A stretch of DNA of 64,000 nt from Pseudomonadota bacterium (GTDB lineage: Bacteria > Pseudomonadota > Gammaproteobacteria > Steroidobacterales > Steroidobacteraceae): the NCBI GenBank assembly GCA_023428645.1, contig JAEYXD010000215.1, positions 14,066 through 78,065 on the forward strand. The letters are read 5' to 3'. Of this stretch, positions 47,875-58,585 are shown in pieces. The notes under the pieces are model-generated. The model was not told where the DNA came from and made no database searches. It was given only the letters and a program-made list of their open reading frames with translations. The stretch's first letter is position 1. Every line of letters begins with the position of its first letter. The position numbers and the translations under genes are program-made.

Positions 47875-48258
47875 TCATGTCTTCGGCGTAAGGCCGCACT
47901 CGCGCAGCGAGCGTGCTTCGAGCTCGCGATACATCTTCGCCTTCGACTTCGCCTCATCCGAATCCCGGAAGATTCCGGCCGCCTCGCCCGCGAGCGAGGA
48001 GTATTTCGCGAACGTCCCGGCTTCCACGAAGTCGTCGTAACTGAGCGTGTCAGCGATGCGGTCGATGACACATGAGCACTGGTACACCTGTGACAGTTGT
48101 CCTCCGTGCCGGGCCATGCAGTCGTTCACGTACTCCACGCGCGCCTGCGTCGGGAAGTCGTGCGCGGGTGGGGCGCCGCACACCGGCGCGAAAGCGCCGA
48201 TGAGCACCGCAGCGGCGGCGAGTCGAGCGGGCGTTTTGAAATGGCACGGCCGTTGCAT
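47875..48258 (-). CDS. Small exported Cys-containing protein of PQQ-alcohol oxidation clusters
   Basis: A 127-residue protein with a signal peptide (about 1-26; ARLAAAAVLIGAFAPVCG) and a short helical mature domain with NDCMARHGG and YQCSCVIDRIAD. Proteins of this look occur next to PQQ dehydrogenase genes, from memory; I cannot name a family. It is encoded antisense in the middle of the cluster: convergent with the propeller gene (3 bp apart) and divergent from xoxF. The Met at 48258 gives a proper signal peptide, whereas the longer frame does not. Confidence 0.65.
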   Translation of the reverse strand: MQRPCHFKTPARLAAAAVLIGAFAPVCGAPPAHDFPTQARVEYVNDCMARHGGQLSQVYQCSCVIDRIADTLSYDDFVEAGTFAKYSSLAGEAAGIFRDSDEAKSKAKMYRELEARSLRECGLTPKT

Positions 48259-48372
48259 TGTCAATTGGGTACACGCGTCTATGTCTGCCGGCGGCCCGAT
48301 GTGATCGCGCCAGCGCGGCATGCACGACGTCGAACCATTGGGCTTGGTTTCGAGCTGTTCGGGAGATTGAAC

Positions 48373-50214
48373 ATGAAACATCACACTCGCTCCTTACTCG
48401 TCGGCGTTGCGGTATCGGCGACGACCGCCGCCATGAGCGGGGCCGCGGCGACGGATCTCGAGCAGGCCATGAGCAAATCGTCGAACTGGGCGGCTCAGGC
48501 CGGCGACTACGCGAATCATCGCTACAGCGACCTCAAGGAAATCAATGCGTCGAATGTCGGCCAGCTGCAGGTCGCATGGACGTTATCAACGGGCGTGCTG
48601 CGCGGCCATGAGGGTTCGCCGCTGGTGATCGGCGACACGATGTACGTCCACACGCCATTCCCCAACAACGTCTACGCCGTCAATCTCAAGGACCAGTCGT
48701 TCAAGTGGAAGTACGAGCCGAAGCAGAACGCCGATGTCGTTCCGGTGATGTGCTGCGATACGGTGAATCGAGGCCTCGCGTACGGCGACGGCAAGATTTT
48801 CCTGCAGCAGGCCGACACCACGCTGGTCGCGCTGGATATGAACACGGGCAAGGTCCTGTGGACGGCCAAGAACGGTGATCCGAAGATCGGCGAGACGAAC
48901 ACGAACGCGCCGCACGTTTTCAAGGACAAGGTCATCACCGGCATCTCGGGCGGTGAGTTCGGCGTGCGCGGGCGGCTGATCGCGTACGACGTCAAGACGG
49001 GCAAGAAGCTGTGGACGGCCTGGAGCACCGGGCCGGACAAGGACCTGCTCGTCGATCCGCAGAAGACGATGACCTGGACGAACGGCAAGATGGCGCCGAT
49101 CGGCGCGGACTCGTCGGTCAAGACGTGGAAGGGCGAGCAGTGGAAGCTCGGCGGCGGCACGACGTGGGGCTGGTATGCCTACGATCCGAAGCTGAATCTC
49201 GTCTATTACGGCACCGGCAATCCGGGTACCTGGAATCCATCGCAGCGGCCAGGCGACAACAAATGGTCGATGACGATTTTCGCGCGCGATCTGGATACCG
49301 GCATGGCGAAGTGGGCGTATCAGATGACGCCGCACGACGAATGGGATTACGACGGCGTCAACGAGATGCTATTGATCGATGCCAACGTGAAGGGCAACAA
49401 GGTCCCGGCCCTCGTGCATTTCGACCGCAACGGTTTCGGCTACACGCTCAACCGTGATACGGGCGAGCTGTTGATCGCCGAGAAATACGATCCGACGGTG
49501 AACTGGGCGACGAAAGTCGACATGAAGACGGGCCGTCCGGTCGTCGACAAGAAATACTCACCGGCAACGACGGGTCCCGACGTGAACGTGAAGGACATCT
49601 GTCCCGCCGCGCTCGGCACGAAGGACCAGCAGCCCGCGAGCTATGACCGCAAGTCGGGTCTGATCATGGTGCCCACGAACCACGTGTGCATGACCTACGA
49701 GCCGTTCCAGGTCGAGTACACGGCCGGACAGCCGTATGTCGGCGCGACGCTGACGATGTTCCCCACGCCGGGAAGCCACGGCGGCATGGGCAACTTCATC
49801 GCGTGGGACCCCGGCCAGGGCAAGATCGTATGGTCGAAGCCGGAGCGCTTCTCCGTGTGGTCGGGTGCACTGACGACCGCGGGCGACGTCGTGTTCTACG
49901 GGACGCTCGAGGGCTATCTCAAGGCCGTGAACCCGAAGGACGGCAAGGAGCTGTGGAAGTTCAAGGTGCCGTCCGGAATCATCGGCAACGTCTTTACGTA
50001 CCAGTACAACGGCAAGCAGTACGTCGGCGTGTACTCGGGCATCGGCGGGTGGGCGGGCATCGGCATGGCCGCGGGCCTGACCGAATCGACCGCGGGCCTC
50101 GGCGCCGTCGGCGGTTACAAGGACCTCGCGAAGTACACGACGCTCGGCGGATCGCTGTTCGTGTTCGCGCTGCCCGGCAGCGGCACGGCGCAAACGGCTG
50201 CGGCTGGCCAATGA
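48373..50214 (+). CDS. xoxF: Lanthanide-dependent PQQ methanol (alcohol) dehydrogenase, XoxF type
   Basis: A 613-residue periplasmic quinoprotein that oxidises methanol to formaldehyde (or ethanol to acetaldehyde) and passes electrons to a cytochrome c. It has a signal peptide, the vicinal disulfide C127-C128 (VMCCDTVNRG) and the active-site stretch DEWDYDGVNE. The catalytic Asp is D325, and D327 two residues later is the extra Asp that marks lanthanide-binding XoxF enzymes; calcium MxaF has Ala there. Its stop overlaps the start of the cytochrome gene (ATGA). The 114-bp gap upstream must contain its own promoter; I see no -24/-12 element in it. Confidence 0.96.
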   Translation: MKHHTRSLLVGVAVSATTAAMSGAAATDLEQAMSKSSNWAAQAGDYANHRYSDLKEINASNVGQLQVAWTLSTGVLRGHEGSPLVIGDTMYVHTPFPNNVYAVNLKDQSFKWKYEPKQNADVVPVMCCDTVNRGLAYGDGKIFLQQADTTLVALDMNTGKVLWTAKNGDPKIGETNTNAPHVFKDKVITGISGGEFGVRGRLIAYDVKTGKKLWTAWSTGPDKDLLVDPQKTMTWTNGKMAPIGADSSVKTWKGEQWKLGGGTTWGWYAYDPKLNLVYYGTGNPGTWNPSQRPGDNKWSMTIFARDLDTGMAKWAYQMTPHDEWDYDGVNEMLLIDANVKGNKVPALVHFDRNGFGYTLNRDTGELLIAEKYDPTVNWATKVDMKTGRPVVDKKYSPATTGPDVNVKDICPAALGTKDQQPASYDRKSGLIMVPTNHVCMTYEPFQVEYTAGQPYVGATLTMFPTPGSHGGMGNFIAWDPGQGKIVWSKPERFSVWSGALTTAGDVVFYGTLEGYLKAVNPKDGKELWKFKVPSGIIGNVFTYQYNGKQYVGVYSGIGGWAGIGMAAGLTESTAGLGAVGGYKDLAKYTTLGGSLFVFALPGSGTAQTAAAGQ

Positions 50215-50666
50215 ACGGAGCGCGTGAAGGGTGGCATGTCGCCGAGCAGGCGACATGCCATCACGCCGCCGCGTCGGGGTTGCGGCGCGCGATCGGCCTC
50301 CTCTGCATCCTGCTGCCGTTCGCAACGCTGAGCGCCGATCAGCCGAAGCTCTACGAAGTTCAGGAGGGCAACAAGGTCGATGCGAAGACCTTGAACGGGT
50401 GGAAGACCTGGCGGGCGCTTGCCTGCGAGCGCTGCCATGGCGCGGAGCAGGAAGGGCTCGTCGGCCCGTCCCTCGTCGAGTCATTGAAGACGCTCTCGAA
50501 GCAGGACTTCCATACCACGGTCATGGAAGGGCGGATCGACAAGGGCATGCCTTCATTCAAGACGAGCCAGATGGTCAACGAGAACTGGGAAGGTTTGTAC
50601 GCCTATCTCAAGGGCCGCTCCGATGGCGCGATTCAACCTGGCCGCCTGTCGCCGCTCAATGAGTAA
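50211..50666 (+). CDS. xoxG: Cytochrome c, electron acceptor of the methanol dehydrogenase (XoxG-like)
   Basis: A 151-residue exported class I cytochrome with haem motif CERCH (C72, C75, H76) and a likely axial Met in KGMPSFKTSQM. A hydrophobic signal segment covers about residues 25-43 after an unusually long polar N-terminus. The start overlaps the xoxF stop. It should take electrons from XoxF. Symbol by gene order and family. Confidence 0.88.
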   Translation: MNGAREGWHVAEQATCHHAAASGLRRAIGLLCILLPFATLSADQPKLYEVQEGNKVDAKTLNGWKTWRALACERCHGAEQEGLVGPSLVESLKTLSKQDFHTTVMEGRIDKGMPSFKTSQMVNENWEGLYAYLKGRSDGAIQPGRLSPLNE

Positions 50667-51600
50667 CGAGCAGCATGTCGGCACGTCGGTGGCGCTGCTG
50701 GTGTGTGCCGCGCTCGCGTGGTTCACGCCCGCGGGGCACGCCAAGGCCGCGGCGGGGGAAGCCGACGACGTCCTGCGCGTCTGCGCGGACCCGAGCAACA
50801 TGCCGCTGTCGAACGAGCGCGGTGAAGGCTACGAGAACAAGATCGCGAACGAGCTCGCGCAGGACCTTGGGCGCCGCGTCGAGTTCACGTTCTTCCCGCA
50901 GCGCATGGGCTTCGTGCGCAACACGCTGCGCAGCCGCGACGAGGCGACGCAGCGATTCAAATGCGACGTCATCATCGGCGTGCCGAAGGGCTTCGAGATG
51001 GCAGCGACGACCCAGCCGTACATGCGCTCGACGTACGCGCTCGTGTTCCCGGCGCGCGCCGATCTCGCGCGGCTGCGCGTCGCCGACGATCTGAGGCAGC
51101 TGTCGCCGGAGCAGCTGCAGAAGCTGCACATCGGTGTGTTCGGACGCTCGCCCGGCGCCGATTGGCTGCTGCGCAACGGCCTCATCGAGCGCGCAGTCGT
51201 CTACTCACCGCAAAGCGGCGACCCCGCCGAGAGTCCCGCGCATACGATCGAGCAGGACCTCGCGTCCGGCAAGATCGACATGGCGATCGTCTGGGGACCG
51301 ATCGCGGGCTTTCTCGCGAGCCGGCACGAAGGCGAGCCGGCGTGGCGCAGCGTGCCGTTCACGCCGGATCCCGAGATCAAATTCGACTATGAGATCGCGA
51401 TGGGTGTGCGTTTCGGCGAGCAGGAATGGAAGGACACGCTCGACCGCTGGATCAGCGGCCATCGAGAGAAGTTGCACGACATCCTCGCGAGCTATCGCGT
51501 GCCGCTGCTCGACGCGAGCGGCAACGTCATCGCTCCTCGCGACGCCGCCCGCGAGGGCGCGGCGTCCAAGACGAATCCGCCGCCCAATCGCCCGGACTGA
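50659..51600 (+). CDS. xoxJ: XoxJ-like periplasmic solute-binding protein
   Basis: A 313-residue protein with signal peptide (LLVCAALAWFTPAGHA) and a periplasmic-binding fold beginning VLRVCADPSNMPLSNERGEG, as in the quinoprotein dehydrogenase-associated binding protein family (TIGR03871; MxaJ/XoxJ). No transporter genes accompany it; MxaJ/XoxJ are thought to help activate the dehydrogenase. ATG 50659 overlaps the cytochrome gene by 8 bp and gives a normal signal peptide; ATG 50623 would add 12 residues. Confidence 0.9.
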   Translation: MSNEQHVGTSVALLVCAALAWFTPAGHAKAAAGEADDVLRVCADPSNMPLSNERGEGYENKIANELAQDLGRRVEFTFFPQRMGFVRNTLRSRDEATQRFKCDVIIGVPKGFEMAATTQPYMRSTYALVFPARADLARLRVADDLRQLSPEQLQKLHIGVFGRSPGADWLLRNGLIERAVVYSPQSGDPAESPAHTIEQDLASGKIDMAIVWGPIAGFLASRHEGEPAWRSVPFTPDPEIKFDYEIAMGVRFGEQEWKDTLDRWISGHREKLHDILASYRVPLLDASGNVIAPRDAAREGAASKTNPPPNRPD

Positions 51601-51642
51601 CGGCGGCGCACAGACTTTGCGCGCGAGCGCGGGAGACCGACG

Positions 51643-52755
<1,113 letters not shown>

Positions 52756-52811
52756 AGCAGCCAGGCGAGGGCCTCGGCAGGGTCATCAGCAGGAATCAGT
52801 GGGAGACGAAC

Positions 52812-53387
52812 ATGAGCGCAATAGCGATTCATCCATTGGTCGACGACGGCGTGAAGGCCGGCACGCCGAACTTCGCGGGCGGCACGCTCGTGTGCCACTG
52901 CGCGGAGAACAAGGTCAAGGTGCGCCTGAAAGGCGACGTCGCGTTCAATCACGTATGCGGCTGCACGAAATGCTGGAAGCCGGAGGGCTCGCTGTTCTCG
53001 CTGGTCGCGGTGATCCCGCGCGACAAGCTCGAAGTGATCGAGAATGCGCAGAAGCTCAAGGTCGTGGACCCGAAGGCGGCGATACAGCGCCATGCCTGCA
53101 CGGGCTGCGGCGTGCACATGTACGGCCGTATCGAGGACAAGAACCACCCGTTTTACGGCTTCGACTTCGTGCATGTCGAGCTGGCGGAACAGCAAGGTTG
53201 GGCGGCGCCGGAATTCGCGGCGTTCGTCTCCTCTATCATCGAGTCCGGCGAGCCGCCGGATCAGATGGGTGCCGTACGCGCGCGCTTGCGAGAGCTGCGG
53301 CTCGAGCCGTACGACTGCCTATCGCCGCCGCTCATGGACCTGATCGCGACGCACACCGCGAAGGCCAAGGGCGTCTTGGCAGCCTAG
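52812..53387 (+). CDS. gfa: S-(hydroxymethyl)glutathione synthase
   Basis: A 191-residue GFA-family zinc protein. The Cys pairs LVCHCAENK, CGCTKCW and CTGCGVHM are the zinc ligands. It is reported to speed condensation of formaldehyde with glutathione. It follows frmA after 56 bp with a GGGAGA ribosome site, and ends the plus-strand cluster. Confidence 0.94.
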   Translation: MSAIAIHPLVDDGVKAGTPNFAGGTLVCHCAENKVKVRLKGDVAFNHVCGCTKCWKPEGSLFSLVAVIPRDKLEVIENAQKLKVVDPKAAIQRHACTGCGVHMYGRIEDKNHPFYGFDFVHVELAEQQGWAAPEFAAFVSSIIESGEPPDQMGAVRARLRELRLEPYDCLSPPLMDLIATHTAKAKGVLAA

Positions 53388-53551
53388 CCTTCATCCGCTC
53401 GACGCGCGCTGGCTCCCGCGAATCCGGGCGCCGGCGCACGCGCGACGCGCATCTCGGCGGATCACTCGACGACAACTTCACCGGGGAGAACTGAACAACG
53501 TCCGGTGCCGACGGCGCGTGCGCCGCGGTATCGGGCGTTGTTCTGCCGTGG

Positions 53552-55597
53552 TCATGCGGCGCACTCGTTGCGCACGCGCTGCTGCTGGGTGCCGAGGATG
53601 AGCTCCGCGGCGACCCTCGCGATGCCCGGCGCGGTCAGGCCGAAGTGCTCGTAGACGGCGGGGCCGGGCGCCGATTCGCCGAACGTCGTGATGCCGACGA
53701 TGGCGCCCTCCTTGCCGACGTACTTGCGCCACAGATCGGGTTGCGCCGCTTCGATCGCGACGATCGGCAGCGCGGGCGGCAGCACCGTGTCGCGATACGA
53801 CTCACTCTGCCGATCGAACCGGCTCGTGCACGGCATCGACACGACGCGCACGTCGAGTCCCTGCGCCGCGAGGTGTTGTTGCGCCTCGATCGCGAGCTGC
53901 AGCTCGGAGCCGGTCGCGAGCAGCGTCGCGCAGGCGTCGGGGGACTCGTGCACGACATAGCCGCCACGCCGGATCAGCATCAGATCGGCCGGATGGCGCG
54001 CCCGATTCGGCACGCTCTGGCGCGACAGCAGCAAGGCCGTCGGTCCGGTGCGCTGCTCGATCGCGGCCTCCCACGCGCCGAGCGTCTCGAGCATGTCGGC
54101 GGGGCGCCAGACTTCCAGATTCGGAATCAGGCGCAACGCGGGCGCGTGCTCGACCGGTTGGTGTGTCGGGCCGTCCTCGCCGAGGCCGATCGAATCGTGC
54201 GTGAACACATGAATGACGCGCTGCTTCATCAGCGCGGCCATACGCAAGGCATTGCGGCTGTAGTCGCTGAACGTGAGAAACGTGCCGCCGTATGGAATGA
54301 AGCCGCCATGCAGGCTCATGCCGTTCATGATCGCGGCCATGCCGAACTCGCGTACGCCGTAGCGAAAGTGATTGCCAACTCGATCGCGGCCCGCGTTCAC
54401 GCAGCCTTTGAAGTTCGTGAGGTTCGATGCCGTGAGATCGGCGGAGCCGCCGAACATTTCCGGCAGCCCCGGCGCGAGCAGATCGACCACGAGTTGCGAA
54501 GCCTTGCGGGTCGCGACGGCGCCGCTGACCGTCGCGAGTTCCTGCGCGGCGCGCAGCACGGCGTCCGCGTGGTTCGACGGCAGCTCGCCGCGCATGCGCC
54601 GCTCGAGCTCGGCCGCGAGCAGCGGGAATCGCTTGCGATAGCGCGCCATGCGCTCGTTCCATTCGGTATGCACGGCTGCGCCGCGCGTACGCGCATTCCA
54701 CGCGGCGCGCACGTCGTCCGGGATCAGGAATGGCGGATGCGGCCAGTCGAGCGCTGCGCGCAGCGCGGCACACTCCGCGGCTCCTAGGGGTGAGCCGTGC
54801 ACATCGTGCGTCCCGGCTTTGCCGGGCGCACCCTTGCCGATGACCGTTTTGCAGCAGATGAGGGACGGGCGGCCATCGGCGCGCCGCGCCTGCTGTCGAG
54901 CATTGGCGATCGCGGCGTCGATCGCCCGGCTGTCATGGCCGTCGACGTCCGGGATCACGTGCCAGCCGTAGGCGCGAAAGCGCGCTGGCGTGTCGTCCGT
55001 GAACCATTCGTCGACCGGGCCATCGATCGAAATGCCATTGTCGTCGTAGAACGCGATCAGCTTCGCCAGGCGCAGCGTCCCTGCCAGGCTGCACGCCTCG
55101 TGACTCAGTCCTTCCATCAGGCAGCCGTCGCCCAGGAACACGTACGTGTGATGGTCGACGATCGGGTGATCGGGCCGATTGTATTGCGCCGCGAGCAGCT
55201 TCTCCGCGAACGCCATGCCGACCGCGTTCGCGAGGCCCTGGCCGAGCGGACCGGTCGTCGTCTCGACACCGGGCGTGACGCCTTTTTCAGGGTGCCCGGG
55301 CGTGCGCGAATGCAATTGACGAAAGTGCCGCAACTCGCCGAGCGGCACGTCGTAACCCGTCAGATGCAACAGCGCGTACAACAGCATCGAAGCGTGACCG
55401 TTCGACAGTACGAACCGGTCGCGGTCGGGCCACTGCGGATCGGCGGGGTCGTGCTTCAAGTAGCTCGACCACAGGACCTCGGCGATGTCGGCCATGCCCA
55501 GCGGCGCGCCGGGATGACCGGAGTTCGCGGCCTCGACCGCGTCGGCCGCCAACACGCGCAATGCATTCGCCTTGTAACGTCGTCGCGCTTCGTTCAT
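53552..55597 (-). CDS. cbbT: Transketolase
   Basis: A 681-residue thiamine-diphosphate enzyme of the Calvin and pentose phosphate pathways. Visible marks are the GHPGAPLGMADIAEVLW start region, the ThDP motif GDGCLMEG and the C-terminal pyrimidine-domain segment (VFTHDSIGLGEDGPTHQPVE region). ATG 55597 follows GAGGA; an upstream ATG at 55612 overlaps the phosphoribulokinase stop (ATGA) and cannot be excluded. It is the last gene of the cbb operon and meets gfa tail to tail. Confidence 0.95.
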   Translation of the reverse strand: MNEARRRYKANALRVLAADAVEAANSGHPGAPLGMADIAEVLWSSYLKHDPADPQWPDRDRFVLSNGHASMLLYALLHLTGYDVPLGELRHFRQLHSRTPGHPEKGVTPGVETTTGPLGQGLANAVGMAFAEKLLAAQYNRPDHPIVDHHTYVFLGDGCLMEGLSHEACSLAGTLRLAKLIAFYDDNGISIDGPVDEWFTDDTPARFRAYGWHVIPDVDGHDSRAIDAAIANARQQARRADGRPSLICCKTVIGKGAPGKAGTHDVHGSPLGAAECAALRAALDWPHPPFLIPDDVRAAWNARTRGAAVHTEWNERMARYRKRFPLLAAELERRMRGELPSNHADAVLRAAQELATVSGAVATRKASQLVVDLLAPGLPEMFGGSADLTASNLTNFKGCVNAGRDRVGNHFRYGVREFGMAAIMNGMSLHGGFIPYGGTFLTFSDYSRNALRMAALMKQRVIHVFTHDSIGLGEDGPTHQPVEHAPALRLIPNLEVWRPADMLETLGAWEAAIEQRTGPTALLLSRQSVPNRARHPADLMLIRRGGYVVHESPDACATLLATGSELQLAIEAQQHLAAQGLDVRVVSMPCTSRFDRQSESYRDTVLPPALPIVAIEAAQPDLWRKYVGKEGAIVGITTFGESAPGPAVYEHFGLTAPGIARVAAELILGTQQQRVRNECAA

Positions 55598-55608
55598 GTG
55601 GCTCGTCC

Positions 55609-56481
55609 TCATGCACGTCGTTTGATGTCCTTCAGCCGCAAGATCATCGGCGTGAGGATCAGCTGCAGCGCGAGGCCCATCTTGCTGCCGGGCGCGCAGA
55701 TGCTGTTCGGGCGCGTCATCCAGGACCCCTGCAGCATCGACAGCAGATACTGGAAGTCGATGCCGTGCGGATCGGTGAAGCGGATGATCACCATGCTTTC
55801 GTCGGAGGAGGGGATGTCGCGGGCGATGAAGGGATTGCTCGTGTCAACCGTCGGCACGCGCTGGAAGTTCACATGCGTGCGCGAGAATTGCGGGCAGATG
55901 TAGCGCACGTAATCCGGCATGCGTCGCAGGATCACGTCGACGACCGCCTCCTGCGAGTAGCCGCGTGCGGACTTGTCGCGGTGCAGCTTCTGAATCCATT
56001 CGAGATTGATGATCGGCACGACACCGATCAGCAGATCGACGTTACGCGCGACGTTTGTCGTCTCGCTCACGTATGCGCCGTGAAGACCCTCGTAGAACAG
56101 CATGTCCGTGTCTGGATCGGTGTCGGTCCACGGCGTGAACGTGCCGGGGTCCTGAGCGAACGGCGTCGCTTCGCCGGCATCGTGCAGATACTGGCGCGTG
56201 CGGCAGCGCCCCGTCTCGCCGTATTGCTGGAACGACGCGGCCAGCTCGTCTAGCAGGTTCGCCTCGGGACCGAAGTGGCTGAAGTCGCGCTCGCCGCGCG
56301 CCTCGTACTCCTTCATCGCGGCGCGCATGCCGCCGCGGTCGAAGCGATGGAAGGCGTCGCCTTCGATGACGGCGGCCTTGAGGTGCTCGCGGCGAAAGAT
56401 GTGCTCGAAGCTGCGCATGACGGTGGTCGTGCCGGCGCCCGAGGAGCCGGTCACCGCGACGATCGGATGCTTGGCGGACAT
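55609..56481 (-). CDS. cbbP: Phosphoribulokinase
   Basis: A 290-residue enzyme that phosphorylates ribulose 5-phosphate to RuBP. The P-loop GSSGAGTTT is at 12-20, followed by the RRE-HLKAAVIEGD region and FYEGLHGAYV. Length and the early P-loop match bacterial class I PRK (PrkB). It starts 22 bp after the fructose bisphosphatase gene and its stop overlaps a potential transketolase start. Confidence 0.96.
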   Translation of the reverse strand: MSAKHPIVAVTGSSGAGTTTVMRSFEHIFRREHLKAAVIEGDAFHRFDRGGMRAAMKEYEARGERDFSHFGPEANLLDELAASFQQYGETGRCRTRQYLHDAGEATPFAQDPGTFTPWTDTDPDTDMLFYEGLHGAYVSETTNVARNVDLLIGVVPIINLEWIQKLHRDKSARGYSQEAVVDVILRRMPDYVRYICPQFSRTHVNFQRVPTVDTSNPFIARDIPSSDESMVIIRFTDPHGIDFQYLLSMLQGSWMTRPNSICAPGSKMGLALQLILTPMILRLKDIKRRA

Positions 56482-56503
56482 GCGGTTCTCCTCTGCTCGC
56501 CGC

Positions 56504-57577
56504 TCAAACGTCGATGCGGAGCAGCGAACGCTCCACGAATAGCGGCGAGTAGTACGGCTTGTCGGTGCCGGCAGCGAACTCGGCGTGGTACCGCTCGATG
56601 CGCTCGATCTCGTGACGCGAGCCGAAGATCAACGGCACGCGCTGATGCAGGTCCTCGGGCGCGACGTCCATGATGCGTCCCTGTCCGGTCGATGCGGCGC
56701 CGCCCGCCTGCTCGACCAGGAACGCGACCGGGTTTGCTTCATACAGCAGGCGCAAGCGGCCGGCCCGCTGCGGATCCTTCGTGTCGTGCGGATACATGTA
56801 CACGCCGCCGCGCAGCAGGATGCGATGAACGTCCGCGACCATGGAGGCGATCCAACGCATGTTGAAGTCGCGCGCGCGAATGCCGGTCGCACCCGCCTTG
56901 CATTCGCTGACGTAGCGCTTGATCGGCGACTCCCAGAAGCGCTCGTTGCTGGTGTTGATCGCGAACTCGCAGGCCTCCGGCGCGATCGTGAGGTTGGGAT
57001 GCGTCAGAATGAAATTGCCGATCTCGCGATCGAGCGTGAAGCCGTGCGTGCCCCTGCCGATCGTCAACACCAGCATCGTGCTCGGTCCGTACAGCGCATA
57101 CCCAGCGGCGACCTGCCGCGAGCCTGGCTGGAGAAAGTCGCTCGCGTCGGGCGCGCCGCTGCCTTCGTACCTCAGCACGGAGAAGATCGTGCCGACCGAG
57201 ACGTTCACCTCGATGTTCGACGCGCCGTCGAGCGGATCGAACGCGAGCAGATGATTGCCGGGCCGGATCTCGCCCTGCACCGCGATCGGCGTTTCGTCTT
57301 CCTCCGAGATCATTCCCGCGACGAGGCCGCTCCAGGCGCACTGGTCGATGAACAGCTCGTTCGCGAGCACGTTGAGGCCATGCTGCTCGTCGCCGTGTAC
57401 GTTCGTGCCGCCGATGATGCCGTGACCGCCGCCGAGGACGCCCTTGCCGGCGACCGACGAGATCGCCTTGACCGCCGCGGCGACGTCGATCAACAAGGCC
57501 GCGAGCTCGCGCTGCTCGGTGTGGCAATGCTCGATCAGGAATTTCGACAGCGTCGTTCGCCCGGAGTACAAGCGCAT
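56504..57577 (-). CDS. cbbF: Fructose-1,6-bisphosphatase, class I
   Basis: A 357-residue Mg-dependent phosphatase. The metal-site motif FDPLDGASNIEVNVSVGT and the later GGVYMYPHD and RLLYEANPVAFLVEQAGG are diagnostic. In this operon it regenerates fructose 6-phosphate, and possibly acts on sedoheptulose bisphosphate. ATG 57577 has AAGGAGAT 4 bp upstream, which excludes an upstream in-frame start. Confidence 0.96.
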   Translation of the reverse strand: MRLYSGRTTLSKFLIEHCHTEQRELAALLIDVAAAVKAISSVAGKGVLGGGHGIIGGTNVHGDEQHGLNVLANELFIDQCAWSGLVAGMISEEDETPIAVQGEIRPGNHLLAFDPLDGASNIEVNVSVGTIFSVLRYEGSGAPDASDFLQPGSRQVAAGYALYGPSTMLVLTIGRGTHGFTLDREIGNFILTHPNLTIAPEACEFAINTSNERFWESPIKRYVSECKAGATGIRARDFNMRWIASMVADVHRILLRGGVYMYPHDTKDPQRAGRLRLLYEANPVAFLVEQAGGAASTGQGRIMDVAPEDLHQRVPLIFGSRHEIERIERYHAEFAAGTDKPYYSPLFVERSLLRIDV

Positions 57578-57637
57578 GGGGATCTCCTTCAGCAGGTCCG
57601 AGCGGGGGCGCACCGCCCATCGCTCGGCGCCGGTTCA

Positions 57638-58585
57638 TCATTCGGTCATGGGCGCGTCTTCCGCCGTCTTCTGAAAGACGCGCGATGATGAAATGTCGTC
57701 GGTCGCGATCAGCGTGAGATCGTCGACCGACGCGCGCGCGCCGCGTGCGAACAGCCGATTCGCCTGCCGCAGGCGGGCGCGATCCAGGGCATTCCTGATC
57801 GAGCGCGCGTTCGCGAAGTTCGGCTGGTGGATGCGGCGCTGCACATAGTCGCGCAGCGTCGCGAGGCTGGCCGCGTCGAATCGGTAATGCATGCCGGATG
57901 CCATCAGCTCGGCGATCTGCAGCAGCTCCTCGACGGAGAAGTCCGGAAACTCGATATGGTGCGCGATGCGCGAATGGATGCCGGCGTTCGCGCGAAAGAA
58001 CGTGTCCATGCGCTCCTTGTAGCCGGCGAGAACGACGACGAGGTCGGCGCGGTTCGACTCCATCACCTGCAGGAGGATCTCGATCGCCTCCTGGCCGTAG
58101 TCGCGCTCGTTCTCGGGTCGATACAGGTAATACGCCTCGTCGATGAACAAGACTCCTCCCATCGCGCGTTTCAGCACCTCGCGCGTTTTCGGTGCCGTGT
58201 GTCCGATGTACTGGCCGACCAGATCGTCGCGCGTCACGGTGACGAGCGAGTTGCGGCGCACGCAGCCGAGTCTTTGCAAGATATCGGCCATCCGCGCCGC
58301 TACGGTCGTCTTGCCGGTGCCGGGATTGCCGGTGAAGCACATGTGCATGCTCGGCAGCTCGGATTCGATCCCCATCTGCGCGCGCGCCTTCGAGACGAGC
58401 AGGAAGGCGGCGATCTCGCGCACGCGCTGCTTCACGGGCGCGAGGCCGACGAGCTCGGTGTCCAGCTGCTCGATCACCTCGCTGACGTGCGTGTCCGCGA
58501 GCAGCGCTTGCAGATCGACGCTGGTCGGTGACGGCTCACGCGTGCCGTCGGGGCGCTGCTCGAAGGGTGGGTGGACTGCGCTCAT
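57638..58585 (-). CDS. cbbX: CbbX, RuBisCO activase (red type, AAA+)
   Basis: A 315-residue AAA+ protein that removes inhibitory sugar phosphates from red-type RuBisCO by pulling the large-subunit C-terminus. Walker A GNPGTGKT lies at 86-93 and Walker B VLFIDEA follows; pore-loop LVGQYIGHTA is present. The start overlaps the cbbS stop by ATGA. Its presence next to cbbLS indicates form IC/ID RuBisCO. Confidence 0.96.
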   Translation of the reverse strand: MSAVHPPFEQRPDGTREPSPTSVDLQALLADTHVSEVIEQLDTELVGLAPVKQRVREIAAFLLVSKARAQMGIESELPSMHMCFTGNPGTGKTTVAARMADILQRLGCVRRNSLVTVTRDDLVGQYIGHTAPKTREVLKRAMGGVLFIDEAYYLYRPENERDYGQEAIEILLQVMESNRADLVVVLAGYKERMDTFFRANAGIHSRIAHHIEFPDFSVEELLQIAELMASGMHYRFDAASLATLRDYVQRRIHQPNFANARSIRNALDRARLRQANRLFARGARASVDDLTLIATDDISSSRVFQKTAEDAPMTE

